DNA of 64,000 bases from an uncultured Pedobacter sp. Its GTDB lineage: Bacteria > Bacteroidota > Bacteroidia > Sphingobacteriales > Sphingobacteriaceae. The position numbers and the translations under genes were made by a program. The number at the start of each line of letters is the position of its first letter. Position 1 is the first letter of the stretch. Shown piece after piece: positions 26,305 through 35,769 of this stretch. The DNA lies in NCBI RefSeq assembly GCF_946479715.1, contig NZ_CAMLHF010000002.1, positions 14,034-78,033 on the forward strand, written 5' to 3'. Below the pieces are notes generated by a model, which saw nothing but the letters and a program-made list of their open reading frames with translations, had not been told where the DNA came from and ran no database searches.

Positions 26305-26312
26305 TACCTTTG
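26305..26312 (+). promoter_or_regulatory. Candidate -7 element for the MarC-family gene
   Basis: TACCTTTG, an exact TAnnTTTG match, ends 18 bp before the ATG. No well-spaced -33 element; the preceding bases belong to the terminator. Confidence 0.5.
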
Positions 26313-26330
26313 TATCATAAATTAACTGCT

Positions 26331-26900
26331 ATGGAATTCAATTTTCGACAAATTCTATCTACTTCAATGGTACTATTCGCTATCATTGATATTCTTGGCG
26401 CTATACCTGTAGTAATTGAGCTTAGAAAGAAAGCCGGACACATTCAATCTGAAAAGGCAGCGATAGTTGCAACAGTACTCATGGTTATCTTTTTGTTTGC
26501 CGGTGAGACCTTATTAAAGGTTATCGGACTGGATGTTGAATCATTTGCCATTGCAGGTTCATTCGTAATCTTCTTTATTGCAATGGAAATGGTACTTGGT
26601 CTAACCATATTTAAAGAAGGTGATGCACCTGAAACGGTATCAATTGTGCCGCTTGCATTTCCATTAATAGCAGGCGCAGGAACCATGACTACTTTACTTT
26701 CCCTAAAAACTGAATATGCAACTCAAAACATCATTATTGGCATCATTATCAATATGTTGTTTGTTTACTTCGTATTAAAAAACACAGAGCGTTTAGAGAA
26801 GCTTTTTGGTAAATCCGGCTTAAATGTTTTAAGAAAAGCTTTCGGAATTATTCTTCTTGCTATTGCCATCAAATTATTCAGAAACAATACTGGCCTGTAA
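26331..26900 (+). CDS. MarC/UPF0056-family integral membrane protein
   Basis: A 189-residue membrane protein with six hydrophobic segments. The start FNFRQILSTSMVLFAIIDILGAIPV and the LVPLAFPLIAGAGTMTTLL-like segment (here SIVPLAFPLIAGAGTMT) are hallmarks of this family, whose function is unsettled; the old link to antibiotic resistance was not upheld. The ATG at 26331 is chosen because an upstream in-frame start lies inside the preceding terminator and the -7 element sits between them. Confidence 0.9.
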   Translation: MEFNFRQILSTSMVLFAIIDILGAIPVVIELRKKAGHIQSEKAAIVATVLMVIFLFAGETLLKVIGLDVESFAIAGSFVIFFIAMEMVLGLTIFKEGDAPETVSIVPLAFPLIAGAGTMTTLLSLKTEYATQNIIIGIIINMLFVYFVLKNTERLEKLFGKSGLNVLRKAFGIILLAIAIKLFRNNTGL

Positions 26901-26937
26901 CAAAAGTGTTCTTGGATGGTCTAAAATAAAAAAGGCT

Positions 26938-27051
26938 ATGAACAGCTTCGAGCAATTCACGTTGATTATTGGTGTGCTGGCCATATTGTTTGAGACCATA
27001 AGTCACATTAAGAGTAAGATTAAGCAGTGGTTTGGTACCCACGGGCACTAA
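26938..27051 (+). CDS. Possible 37-residue single-pass membrane protein
   Basis: Short ORF starting at an ATG 37 bp after the MarC gene, with a purine-rich AAAAAAGG 3 bp upstream. It encodes a Glu-containing N terminus, one hydrophobic helix (FTLIIGVLAILFETI) and a basic tail ending in THGH. It ends 8 bp from the convergent methyltransferase. Composition resembles real small membrane proteins, but the length gives little statistical support. Confidence 0.4.
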   Translation: MNSFEQFTLIIGVLAILFETISHIKSKIKQWFGTHGH

Positions 27052-27059
27052 GAGAGCGC

Positions 27060-28223
27060 CTATTTTTTAATAAAGCGAGCAATGAACATGGTATCTGCTT
27101 TATCCTTATAGCCTTTAATCACTTCCATTTTTTCGAGCTGCAGGGGTAGGTTTTCGACTATCCACGCTACAACATCTTCATTTTCCTGTTTAAATACAGA
27201 ACAGGTGATGTATACCAAAGGCTTTCCAGTTTTCAGATATTTAACAACATTACCTGCGATTGCGGTTTGAAGTTTCGAAAAGTAACTGATTTTATGAGCG
27301 TCAAAATAATAAAGCATTTCTGGAGTACGCCCCCAGGTACCCGATCCTGAACAAGGTGCATCCAGAATAATCCCGTCAAATTCATAATGATGGAGATCCT
27401 GATCGTTGTTCTGAAGCAGATCTAATACTTTTTTCTGATACTTTTTCAATCCCGCTTCACGGAAACGCTCTTCCAGATTGTTTAAGCTATTTTCTCTTAC
27501 GTCGCTAACCAATAACTGTACGCTAGGCTCAAGATCGTGCAGAAGCAGGGATTTGCCTCCTGACGCGGCACAACAATCCCACCAGTAGTCCCAGGTCTGA
27601 GGTTCAAAAAAATCTCCTGTTTTTTGTGAGGATAAATCCTGTACCTGATAATACTGCTGCGAGGGAACAATTTTTTCCAGCTTAGTTCCATTTGGCAAAG
27701 CCAAAGTAGTTTTGCTAATCTCTTCAACCGCTATTTCTGCTTCTTTTAACGTTTTAATCAGCTGGTTTATATAGCTCGGTTTAACTCGTAAAAATAAATC
27801 TGGCTGTATAAAAAATGACTCGTAAAAATCTTGCTTTTGAATATCCTTACTTAGGTTTTCATTGAATATGAATATCTCAGAAAGGTTAAAGGAAGGATAC
27901 TCATCTGTTATTAAAGCTATTTTTTCTTGAACGGAAAGGTTGATCTGCTCCTTAAACTGAGGCAACTTAGTTTCAATTACCAGACTTAGTGTTTGATTGC
28001 AAAGGAAGTCGGAAATAGCCAAACGAAGTATCGTATCCTCTTTTATCAGTGCTTTACCTAATCTGAAAAAACTATAAATATATCTGGTAGCCCAACGCCG
28101 GTCGGACGATCCCATTTGCTTATGTTGCTTAAAATAAGTAAACAAGAAACGATGTAGCGGTTGTATGCCATCATAACTTTTAAAGACCTGTTCAAATGCC
28201 CTGATCTGGTGCTCTACCTTCAT
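27060..28223 (-). CDS. RsmB-like rRNA (cytosine-5)-methyltransferase
   Basis: A 387-residue SAM-dependent RNA methyltransferase of the NOL1/NOP2/Sun family. The two conserved cysteines are present in DAPCSGSGTWGR (about 289-300) and ITCSVFKQEN (about 339-348), acting as helper and nucleophile. The SAM-binding part begins at DCCAASGGKSLLL (about 216). The N-terminal helical region is NusB-like, though shorter than in E. coli RsmB (429). Its start overlaps the stop of the upstream lipoprotein gene by 4 bp. The 16S target is inferred from the family. Confidence 0.88.
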   Translation of the reverse strand: MKVEHQIRAFEQVFKSYDGIQPLHRFLFTYFKQHKQMGSSDRRWATRYIYSFFRLGKALIKEDTILRLAISDFLCNQTLSLVIETKLPQFKEQINLSVQEKIALITDEYPSFNLSEIFIFNENLSKDIQKQDFYESFFIQPDLFLRVKPSYINQLIKTLKEAEIAVEEISKTTLALPNGTKLEKIVPSQQYYQVQDLSSQKTGDFFEPQTWDYWWDCCAASGGKSLLLHDLEPSVQLLVSDVRENSLNNLEERFREAGLKKYQKKVLDLLQNNDQDLHHYEFDGIILDAPCSGSGTWGRTPEMLYYFDAHKISYFSKLQTAIAGNVVKYLKTGKPLVYITCSVFKQENEDVVAWIVENLPLQLEKMEVIKGYKDKADTMFIARFIKK

Positions 28224-29452
28224 TCAATAAGATTTAAAGAAAAATCCTGGTAACGTAACAACATTAAACTGGTATTAATATAACCTAATTTTTCGTCATG
28301 AAAGAATGAAAAACTATTATGTAGGCCTTTATACTTTTCTTCTGTAATGTATTTCAGATAATCTTTTCCGTGTTTAGAAATAAGCTGAGCGAAATAAAAA
28401 CCAATATCGAATCCCTTAAATGAATATTCACCAGGCTCAAAGCTATACGCAGCCCTATATTTCTTAATAAATGAGATTACATGATTATTCTTATAATCGA
28501 CCTTATAAGACGACGTTACAGCAGTATTTAGTGCCTGAAGCTTGTCTATATTATAATTTTGTTTTATCCAGTCAGGATGACCATACAAATCTATATCCAA
28601 ACCGGCATTTTTTAATTTCACTAGCTTATCAAGTGTTGGTATTACAAACTTTCTATCTGGAGAAGTTACAATAATGACGTATTTTTTATCCTTAATCAGG
28701 TTTAGCTCCATAGTAAAAACAGAAGCAAATTCCTGAAAAGTGAACTTTTTCTTGTTGCTTTCAAAATATGCTTTTAAAGGTGCTGACAATAATTTACTGC
28801 CTGCGTCCTTTGAATCTATGAGCACTAAAACTGTTTTATCGGGATTGTAATGTTTAGTAATGTAAAGCCCTAATTTTTCTACATGTAAGTCTATATTATT
28901 TACAATGGAGATTAAATTTGGGTTATTAAATTCCTGTGGATGTGTAGCCGCTAGCGGATTAACAACCGGAATACCTTTCGCTATGGAGTACTCTTTAATG
29001 TATTTTAATCCAGCGGGGTAAACTGGTCCAACAATTAAATTACTGTTACTTAATCCTCCGTTTTTTATCAATCCTTCAATTTGACTGTTATTGTCGCGGG
29101 AATCATAAACATTCAATTTAAAATTGAGACCTTGTTCTGCCGCGGAATCTACGCCAAGCTTAAATCCCTGATAGAAATCGATAGCCATAGCAGATTTTTC
29201 GACTTCGGCTTTGGTAGCAGTTTTAAGTTTTAAATCATTTAATCTAAATGGAACCAGCAGAGAAATATCAGCCTGCGTAAATTTAGCCGCAGGCTTATCT
29301 TTTTTCTCTTCTACCTTTTTAGGAACATCGGGCTTTTTATTAGTGGTCTTTTGAATTTTAGGTGAACATGCAGCTAAAAAAAGTCCAATAAAAGCTATTA
29401 CCCAATATTTACTCCCACTCAATTGTAGCTGGTGGTTTTGAGCTGATATCAT
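28220..29452 (-). CDS. Lipoprotein with type 1 periplasmic-binding (Peripla_BP_6/LppC-like) fold
   Basis: A 410-residue probable outer- or inner-membrane lipoprotein. The signal [13 protein letters not shown] places the lipidated Cys at residue 29. A Lys/Pro-rich linker (30-55) precedes a binding-protein domain beginning [11 protein letters not shown], with [14 protein letters not shown] near 140. No ABC permease genes are nearby, so a role like the cell-wall lipoprotein LpoA/LppC is possible but unproven. The ATG at 29450-29452 gives a 44-bp overlap with guaA; an in-frame TTG at about 29422 would shorten this to a few bases and still keep a signal sequence. Confidence 0.8.
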   Translation of the reverse strand: MISAQNHQLQLSGSKYWVIAFIGLFLAACSPKIQKTTNKKPDVPKKVEEKKDKPAAKFTQADISLLVPFRLNDLKLKTATKAEVEKSAMAIDFYQGFKLGVDSAAEQGLNFKLNVYDSRDNNSQIEGLIKNGGLSNSNLIVGPVYPAGLKYIKEYSIAKGIPVVNPLAATHPQEFNNPNLISIVNNIDLHVEKLGLYITKHYNPDKTVLVLIDSKDAGSKLLSAPLKAYFESNKKKFTFQEFASVFTMELNLIKDKKYVIIVTSPDRKFVIPTLDKLVKLKNAGLDIDLYGHPDWIKQNYNIDKLQALNTAVTSSYKVDYKNNHVISFIKKYRAAYSFEPGEYSFKGFDIGFYFAQLISKHGKDYLKYITEEKYKGLHNSFSFFHDEKLGYINTSLMLLRYQDFSLNLIE

Positions 29453-30938
29453 ATACGACGCGATTAATTCCTTTTACTTTGTTAATTATTTCGTTAGAAA
29501 TTTTTGCGAGTACGTTATATGGCAGGTGACACCAATCGGCAGTCATACCATCAACTGATTCAACTGCGCGAAGGCAAATTACGTTTTCGTAAGTACGCTC
29601 ATCGCCCATTACACCAACAGATTGAACCGGAAGGAATATGGCTCCCGCCTGCCAAACTTTATCGTAAAGGCCGGCTTCTTTTAAATTGTCAATATAGATA
29701 GCATCTGCTTCTTGTAGAATAGCAACTTTCTCTGCAGTTACTTCTCCAAGAATTCTGATAGCCAATCCTGGACCAGGAAAAGGGTGACGACCAATGATAA
29801 AGTGCTCAAGACCTAATGATCTGCCCACTCTTCTTACTTCGTCCTTAAATAAGGTATTAAGAGGCTCTACAACCTTTAATTTCATAAAATCAGGTAATCC
29901 ACCAACATTATGGTGCGATTTGATTGTTGCTGATGGCCCTTTAACAGATACAGATTCAATAACATCAGGATAAATTGTTCCTTGTGCTAACCATTTCACA
30001 TCCTGAACTTCATGTGCTTCATCATCAAATACCTCTATGAATACACGTCCAATTGCCTTACGCTTTAGTTCCGGGTCTTTAACTTTTGCAAGCTGGCTAA
30101 GGAAACGTTCTTTAGCATCAACTCCTTTTATGTTTAAGCCAAGGTGTTTGTACTGTTCTAATACGGATTCGTACTCTCCTTTGCGTAACAAACCATTATC
30201 TACAAAGATGCAGTGTAGGTTTTTGCCAATTGCTTTATGCAATAGGATTGCTGCAACGCTTGAATCAACACCACCAGAAAGGGCAAGAACAACTTTATCG
30301 TTACCTAATTTAGCCTGAAGCTCAGCGATGGTGGTCTCAACAAATGCATCTGGAGTCCACTCTTGTTTACATCCGCAGATGTCTACAAGGAAGTTTTCTA
30401 ACAATTGTTTGCCGTCTGTACTGTGTGTTACCTCTGGATGAAATTGGATTGCATAAGTTTCTGAATCTTTAACCTGATAGGCCGCAACTTTTACGCTATC
30501 TGTACTGGCTATAAGTTCCGCATTTGCAGGCATTGCAGTAATAGTATCACCATGTGACATCCATACTTGTGAACCTGTACTTATATTTTTAAATAATTTA
30601 TTATTATCTGCTACAAAGTTTAGGTTGGCTCTGCCATACTCACGTGTTGATGAAGCCTTAACCTCTCCACCTGTGTGCTGGGCAATATACTGAGCACCGT
30701 AACAAACTGCTAAAACAGGATAATGTTTATGGAATTTTTCAAGATCTATTTGAGGTGCGTCTTCCTGACGAACTGAGTATGGACTACCTGAAAATATGAT
30801 GCCTTTAACGTCAGATGAGATTTCAGGGATATGATTGAAGGGGTGAATTTCGCAATAAACATTTAACTCGCGTACCCTACGGGCAATTAATTGTGTGTAT
30901 TGGGAACCAAAATCGAGAATTATGATTTTTTCTAGCAT
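29409..30938 (-). CDS. guaA: GMP synthase (glutamine-hydrolysing)
   Basis: Converts XMP, ATP and glutamine to GMP. The 509 residues run from a class I amidotransferase domain ([17 protein letters not shown] with the catalytic Cys, then QFHPEV) to the ATP-pyrophosphatase P-loop [13 protein letters not shown] and the C-terminal dimerisation domain ending [12 protein letters not shown] at 30936-30938 chosen; a TTG two codons upstream is less likely. Only 8 bp separate it from the dCMP deaminase gene, and a lipoprotein gene overlaps its 3' end, so the four genes appear to be one operon. Confidence 0.97.
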   Translation of the reverse strand: MLEKIIILDFGSQYTQLIARRVRELNVYCEIHPFNHIPEISSDVKGIIFSGSPYSVRQEDAPQIDLEKFHKHYPVLAVCYGAQYIAQHTGGEVKASSTREYGRANLNFVADNNKLFKNISTGSQVWMSHGDTITAMPANAELIASTDSVKVAAYQVKDSETYAIQFHPEVTHSTDGKQLLENFLVDICGCKQEWTPDAFVETTIAELQAKLGNDKVVLALSGGVDSSVAAILLHKAIGKNLHCIFVDNGLLRKGEYESVLEQYKHLGLNIKGVDAKERFLSQLAKVKDPELKRKAIGRVFIEVFDDEAHEVQDVKWLAQGTIYPDVIESVSVKGPSATIKSHHNVGGLPDFMKLKVVEPLNTLFKDEVRRVGRSLGLEHFIIGRHPFPGPGLAIRILGEVTAEKVAILQEADAIYIDNLKEAGLYDKVWQAGAIFLPVQSVGVMGDERTYENVICLRAVESVDGMTADWCHLPYNVLAKISNEIINKVKGINRVVYDISSKPPATIEWE

Positions 30939-30946
30939 GGCCAAAG

Positions 30947-31396
30947 TTAAGAATATTTAATTACCTCCACACCAAATCTTCGCAGAAAATCAACACCTTC
31001 ATCACTCGCCAAGCCCTTGTACTCTGCATAAGAGTCTTTATAGTAAACTAATTTAATACCTGACGACAATATTAACCTGGCGCAAGCGATACATGGCGAC
31101 AGGGTGGTATATAAAGTTGACCCTGATATTTTAGAACCATTTTTTACTGCGTACAATATAGCATTCTCTTCTGCATGTAATGCAAGCGAACAACTGCCGC
31201 GCGAATCTCTGTCGCATCCTGTTTCCGGCCACTCTTCATCACAGTTATGTGTACCTGAAGGCGGTCCGTTGTAACCGATAGAGATAATTCGGGTGTCTTT
31301 TGTTAATACAGCACCAACATGGGCACGCACACAGTGTGAGCGGTGCGACAGATCGGTAGCTAAATTCATAAATATATCTTTAAATCCTTTCTTCAT
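30947..31396 (-). CDS. dCMP deaminase family protein
   Basis: A 149-residue zinc deaminase. Zinc ligands are His74, Cys102 and Cys105, with the proton-shuttling Glu76 in HAEEN. The insertion [23 protein letters not shown] is typical of dCMP deaminases, which make dUMP for thymidylate synthesis. First gene of the operon with guaA, with a -7 element 32 bp upstream. Confidence 0.92.
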   Translation of the reverse strand: MKKGFKDIFMNLATDLSHRSHCVRAHVGAVLTKDTRIISIGYNGPPSGTHNCDEEWPETGCDRDSRGSCSLALHAEENAILYAVKNGSKISGSTLYTTLSPCIACARLILSSGIKLVYYKDSYAEYKGLASDEGVDFLRRFGVEVIKYS

Positions 31397-31427
31397 CTGA
31401 TTCGTTTTAATTCAAAAAACAGGCTGG

Positions 31428-31435
31428 CAAATATA
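31428..31435 (-). promoter_or_regulatory. Candidate -7 element for the deaminase-guaA operon
   Basis: TATATTTG on the minus strand, exact match to TAnnTTTG; start codon 32 bp downstream. It lies just past the terminator of the upstream gene. No well-spaced -33 element. Confidence 0.45.
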
Positions 31436-31443
31436 GGGTAAAA

Positions 31444-31480
31444 AAAAACTTCCCTCCTTTAAGCAAAGAGGGAAGTTTTT
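31444..31480 (-). terminator. Intrinsic terminator after the sugar MFS gene
   Basis: Perfect 13-bp arms (AAAAACTTCCCTC and complement) with an 11-nt loop, 14 bp after the MFS stop codon on the minus strand. Confidence 0.88.
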
Positions 31481-31494
31481 ATCCGAGGGTTATT

Positions 31495-32928
31495 TTAGTG
31501 ACCTCCGGCTATCTTTTTGTCGAAATCAATTCCTTGTTTTCTAAGTATACCACTTACTTTCCAGGCATAATATGCCAGATAAGCAAAGCATAGTACACCT
31601 ACTATATAACTGTATTGGATGCCCGTGAACTCAGATACATATCCTTGTACCCAACTAATAATTCCTCCACCCATGATCATCATGATCAAGAAGCTACTTC
31701 CCTGACTTGTGTTTTTACCCAAACCACTAACTGCCAACGTAAATATACAAGGCCATAATGTACTGCAAAATAGTCCTACACTTGTAAGTGCATAAACGCT
31801 CACCATTCCTTTTGTAAACATACCTATCAAGAGTGCACTAATACCTATGATTGAGAATATCAGCAACATTCTAGCTGGATTTCCTTTACTCGCCATATCA
31901 GCAATGATCAATACTAAGATAATTAAGCCATAAACATAAAACGGAGCTAGATCATGGTGAAATATCGCATTAACACCTAAGAAAATCCCAAAAGCTAAAT
32001 ATGGAGCAACAAATCTTAATATTTTTTGTGTGCTCACATTGTCTGTGAAAGCCTCTACAGCTCCAGTCCATCTACCAATCATCATACTAGCCCAGTATAA
32101 AGATACATATGGTGCAATATCCTTAATTGCAAAGCCCAGATCTTTTTCCATATAGGCAGGTAAGTTACTTGCTGTAGATACCTCAACGCCTACATAAACA
32201 AATATCGCGATCATACCCAACACCAACTGAGGGTATTTTAAAGCAGACCCCTTATGGCTTGGATCATCAATTACTGACTCAACCAAGGTTGGTCTATCTG
32301 GCAAAGAAGACAGCTTCAAAAATATAGCAACTGCAATAAACGCAACTCCTAAAATTAAGTATGGTATTTTAACGCTCTCAATACTTACGTCTTCACTTGC
32401 TGTTGACAATGAACCAAAAATGGCAAAACTAACAATCAGAGGGCCTATTGTAGTACCAAAGTTATTAATACCACCTGCTAAAGTTAAACGTTGTGAACCC
32501 GTTTTAATGGGTCCCAGTGCAATGGCTAATGGATTTGCAACTGTCTGTTGCAATGAAAATCCTAATGCCACTATAAACAACCCTGATAACATTAAAGGGA
32601 ATGAGCCCAGATTTGCAGCCGGATAAAACAACAATGTTCCAACAGCAGAAATAACCAAACCTAAAGCTAATGAATTCTTGTACCCCAGCTTATTTACAAG
32701 ATCCTGTTTCATTAAAACCGAAATAGCATTATAAATCAGTGCTCCAACCGTATAGGCGATATAAAATGCAAGTGATACCCATTGGCTTTGGCTTTGAGTT
32801 AAGTCAAATGCTTTTTTAAATACCGGTATTAATATGTCATTACTGGCAGCTACAAAGCCCCAAAAAAAGAATACTGTGACTAAGGGAATAAATTGGCCCC
32901 ACTTGGTTTGAGAATTTTCTGAACTCAT
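31495..32928 (-). CDS. MFS transporter, sugar type (FucP/GluP-like)
   Basis: Proton-coupled inner-membrane carrier, 477 residues, 12 predicted helices. WGFVAASNDILIPVFKKAF at TM1 and the helix-4/5 segment QTVANPLAIALGP are characteristic of the fucose-galactose-glucose:H+ symporter family. It is distinct from the second such carrier at 60667 (different loops, 50 residues longer). Monocistronic with its own terminator; a palindrome lies 56 bp upstream of the start. Confidence 0.9.
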   Translation of the reverse strand: MSSENSQTKWGQFIPLVTVFFFWGFVAASNDILIPVFKKAFDLTQSQSQWVSLAFYIAYTVGALIYNAISVLMKQDLVNKLGYKNSLALGLVISAVGTLLFYPAANLGSFPLMLSGLFIVALGFSLQQTVANPLAIALGPIKTGSQRLTLAGGINNFGTTIGPLIVSFAIFGSLSTASEDVSIESVKIPYLILGVAFIAVAIFLKLSSLPDRPTLVESVIDDPSHKGSALKYPQLVLGMIAIFVYVGVEVSTASNLPAYMEKDLGFAIKDIAPYVSLYWASMMIGRWTGAVEAFTDNVSTQKILRFVAPYLAFGIFLGVNAIFHHDLAPFYVYGLIILVLIIADMASKGNPARMLLIFSIIGISALLIGMFTKGMVSVYALTSVGLFCSTLWPCIFTLAVSGLGKNTSQGSSFLIMMIMGGGIISWVQGYVSEFTGIQYSYIVGVLCFAYLAYYAWKVSGILRKQGIDFDKKIAGGH

Positions 32929-32983
32929 TTTAAACTTGGTTTTTTAGAACGCTAAACATAAATAAAAAAAACTATAAGCTAAA

Positions 32984-32998
32984 GTGTAATGTTTACAC
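32984..32998. promoter_or_regulatory. Candidate operator palindrome upstream of the MFS gene
   Basis: GTGTAA-TGT-TTACAC: perfect 6-bp arms with a 3-bp spacer in the 167-bp region between the divergent MFS and LysE genes. Could serve either. No regulator gene is adjacent. Confidence 0.35.
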
Positions 32999-33095
32999 AT
33001 TGCAGGGCCTTACATTTCTACACGAAAACAAGTAAAAAAATAAGGTCACTTTATGTTTAAAATCGCATATTAGCGTATTATATATGTTTAGCTGA

Positions 33096-33722
33096 ATGTT
33101 TGAAGCAATATTACAAGGGATAGGTGCGGGGATTTTATTTTCGTTTTTAACGGGTCCCGTATTTTTTTCCATGATAAAAACCAGCATAGAAAAGGGCTTT
33201 AAAGCTGGGTTCTCTTTAGCTATAGGTGTAGTTTTCAGCGACATAATCTTTATCTCGCTTACTATATTCAGTTCCCAATTTGTTGACTATAATTCTGAGT
33301 ACAATCAATATATTGGTATTATTGGTGGATTATTCCTTTTCGGAATTGGCCTCTACTATCTTTTCAACAAAGTAAAAGTAAGCTACGACATTTCAGAAAC
33401 TGTGAAAATCAAAAAAAGAGGGTATATATTAAAAGGCTTTTTAATGTGCCTCTTATCTCCCTCTACTTTAATGTTTTGGATTATGGTTGGGGGTATTATT
33501 TCGGTGCAACTCCATTATGACATGGCCGAAAAGGTGGTATTCTTTGTAATTGCGATGACAACGCAGCTATCAGTTGATTGTGTTAAAACGTATTATGCGG
33601 CCAAATTAAGATATCGGATTAAGGAAAAAAGCATTCAGAACTTAAATAAAATAGCCGGAGCAGTGATCTTAATATTTGCAATCAGGTTATTTATTCAGGT
33701 ATTTATAAAATATCACATGTAA
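33096..33722 (+). CDS. LysE-family amino acid exporter
   Basis: A 208-residue membrane protein with about six helices. The N-terminal GIGAGILFSFLTGPVFFSMI and KGFKAGFSLAIGVVFSD match the LysE/RhtB family, which exports amino acids. The C terminus is basic between helices 3 and 4 (KVKVSYDISETVKIKKRG). Substrate unknown. It converges on purF with a shared terminator. Confidence 0.88.
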   Translation: MFEAILQGIGAGILFSFLTGPVFFSMIKTSIEKGFKAGFSLAIGVVFSDIIFISLTIFSSQFVDYNSEYNQYIGIIGGLFLFGIGLYYLFNKVKVSYDISETVKIKKRGYILKGFLMCLLSPSTLMFWIMVGGIISVQLHYDMAEKVVFFVIAMTTQLSVDCVKTYYAAKLRYRIKEKSIQNLNKIAGAVILIFAIRLFIQVFIKYHM

Positions 33723-33731
33723 ACAAAGGCA

Positions 33732-33775
33732 ATAAAAAAGTCCCGTTGCACTTTACATGTAACGGGACTTTTTAT
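33732..33775. terminator. Bidirectional terminator between lysE-like gene and purF
   Basis: Arms with GTCCCGTT/AACGGGAC core flanked by A6 and T5, between convergent genes (10 bp from the LysE stop, 17 bp from the PurF stop). Confidence 0.88.
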
Positions 33776-33792
33776 ATATGCTAATTGCGCTT

Positions 33793-35694
33793 CTAGTAAG
33801 CTCTTTGATTGTTTCCTTCTTTCCAGTTTACAAAGGCTTTATTAACAACCCTATTTCCTCCCGGAGTTGGGTAATTACCCGAGAAGTACCAATCACCGGT
33901 ATGATTTGGACAAGCCACATGTAAATTATCTAATGTCTGATAAATTACCTCTACCTCTGCATTGATATTGTCAGGAGTAATGATTTTAGTGATTTGTGCG
34001 GAGATTTCCTCTTGTTTAAATGGCCTGTAAATGTCTTTTACATGATTTACAATTTGCTCTTTTGGAAGCAATAATGAAGCTTTACATTTTTGGTATACCT
34101 CTTCAATGACATGCTCCATTCCACGAGCTTTCAAAAGTTGAATTGCTGCTTCAAAAGCAACAAACTGTCCCATCTTCGACATATCAATACCATAGCAATC
34201 AGGATAACGTATCTGAGGTGCTGATGAAACAATAATGATCTTTTTAGGATGTAATCTATCAATAATTTTGATGATACTTTGTTTTAGTGTTGTTCCCCTA
34301 ACGATTGAATCATCAACCGCAACTAAAGTATCTGTATCATTTTTTATTACACCATAAGTGGTATCGTAAACATGGGCAACCATATCACCTCTATCTGCAT
34401 CCTGTGTAATAAATGTTCTTAACTTAACGTCTTTGATCGCTAATTTCTCTACCCTTGGCGACATGGATAGTAACTCATCCAATTGCTCGTCATTCAAGGA
34501 ATCTTTGCGATGTAATAAGGTATCCTTTTGTACAGTTCTGATGTAACTATGTAGCCCTTCTACCATTCCATAAAATGAAACTTCGGCAGTATTAGGGATA
34601 AAAGAGAACACGGTGTTTTTTAAATCCGATTTTACGGCACTAAGTATTTGTTTACAAAGCAATGCACCTAAATGCTTTCTTTCTCTATAAATTTCAGCGT
34701 CACTACCTCTTGAAAAGTAGATACGTTCAAAAGAGCATGCTCTTTTTTCCTCAGGTTCTCTAAAAATCTCTTGAGTTACAGTGCCGTTTTTCTTAACGAT
34801 TAACGCATGACCCGGTTCAATTTCTCTAACATCTTTGAATGGGATATTAAATGCAGTTTGAATTGCCGGTCTCTCTGAAGCAGCTACAACAATTTCATCA
34901 TCCTGATAATAATAAGCAGGACGGATACCTGAAGGATCGCGAAGAATAAATGCATCTCCATTCCCAACAATACCAGAGATTGCATAGCCACCATCCCAAT
35001 TTTTTGCAGAGCGTTTTAAGATTTTTGCGATATCTAAATTCTCAGAAATCTTATGAGTGATCTGAACATTATCAAGGCCCTCTTTTTTGTACTCATCAAA
35101 AAGTTCCTGATTTTCATCATCAAGGAAATGGCCTATTTTTTCTAAAACGGTAACGGTATCAGCTTGTTCTTTTGGGTGTTGACCAAGCTCATAAAGTTGT
35201 TCCAGTAATTCATCTACGTTGGTCATGTTAAAATTACCGGCAATAACAAGATTACGGGTCATCCAGTTGTTCTGACGTAAAAACGGATGACAGTTTTCTA
35301 TACTATTTTTACCGTGTGTACCATAACGTAAATGTCCCAGTAAAACTTCTCCAATAAAACTTACATTATTTTTTAGCCACTCAGCATCCTGCATCAATTC
35401 AGGAGTTTCGTTTTGAATGTCAACAAATTTGTTCTGAACGTAACCAAAGATATCCGCAACAGCATTTTGCGCCATTGAACGGTATCTGCTAATGTAGCGA
35501 TGACCTGGTTTTACGTCTAGTTTAATTGTTGCAATCCCTGCTCCATCCTGCCCACGGTTGTGCTGCTTTTCCATTAAGAGATAAAGCTTATTAAGTCCGT
35601 AAAGTGCAGTCCCGTATTTTTGCTGGTAGTATGAGAGAGGTTTTAAAAGGCGAATAAAGGCTATTCCGCATTCATGTTTTATCGAGTCACTCAT
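33793..35694 (-). CDS. purF: Amidophosphoribosyltransferase, long Bacteroidota form
   Basis: First committed step of purine synthesis: PRPP plus glutamine to phosphoribosylamine. The N-terminal nucleophile is Cys9 in KHECGIAF, implying removal of an eight-residue propeptide. The PRPP-binding loop is DTLVAVDDSIVRGTTL. At 633 residues it is over 100 longer than typical PurF (about 500), with extra sequence in the amidotransferase half (roughly 180-230) and a C-terminal extension. This long type is, as I recall, common in the phylum. No Fe-S cysteine pattern was identified. The role as the main PurF is probable, but a second copy elsewhere cannot be excluded. Confidence 0.88.
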   Translation of the reverse strand: MSDSIKHECGIAFIRLLKPLSYYQQKYGTALYGLNKLYLLMEKQHNRGQDGAGIATIKLDVKPGHRYISRYRSMAQNAVADIFGYVQNKFVDIQNETPELMQDAEWLKNNVSFIGEVLLGHLRYGTHGKNSIENCHPFLRQNNWMTRNLVIAGNFNMTNVDELLEQLYELGQHPKEQADTVTVLEKIGHFLDDENQELFDEYKKEGLDNVQITHKISENLDIAKILKRSAKNWDGGYAISGIVGNGDAFILRDPSGIRPAYYYQDDEIVVAASERPAIQTAFNIPFKDVREIEPGHALIVKKNGTVTQEIFREPEEKRACSFERIYFSRGSDAEIYRERKHLGALLCKQILSAVKSDLKNTVFSFIPNTAEVSFYGMVEGLHSYIRTVQKDTLLHRKDSLNDEQLDELLSMSPRVEKLAIKDVKLRTFITQDADRGDMVAHVYDTTYGVIKNDTDTLVAVDDSIVRGTTLKQSIIKIIDRLHPKKIIIVSSAPQIRYPDCYGIDMSKMGQFVAFEAAIQLLKARGMEHVIEEVYQKCKASLLLPKEQIVNHVKDIYRPFKQEEISAQITKIITPDNINAEVEVIYQTLDNLHVACPNHTGDWYFSGNYPTPGGNRVVNKAFVNWKEGNNQRAY

Positions 35695-35712
35695 TATGTG
35701 TTATTTGAGCGG

Positions 35713-35720
35713 CAAATTTA
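35713..35720 (-). promoter_or_regulatory. Candidate -7 element for purF
   Basis: TAAATTTG on the minus strand matches TAnnTTTG; the start codon lies 19 bp downstream. No -33 element at the expected spacing. Confidence 0.4.
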
Positions 35721-35769
35721 CCGTTAATAATAATTAGAACCTAGAAAGAAATACAATCTTTCGGTCAGA

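Noticed and set aside
26280..26330. Extended MarC-family start
   Set aside because: The extension would be translated from the terminator stem and lies upstream of the -7 element.
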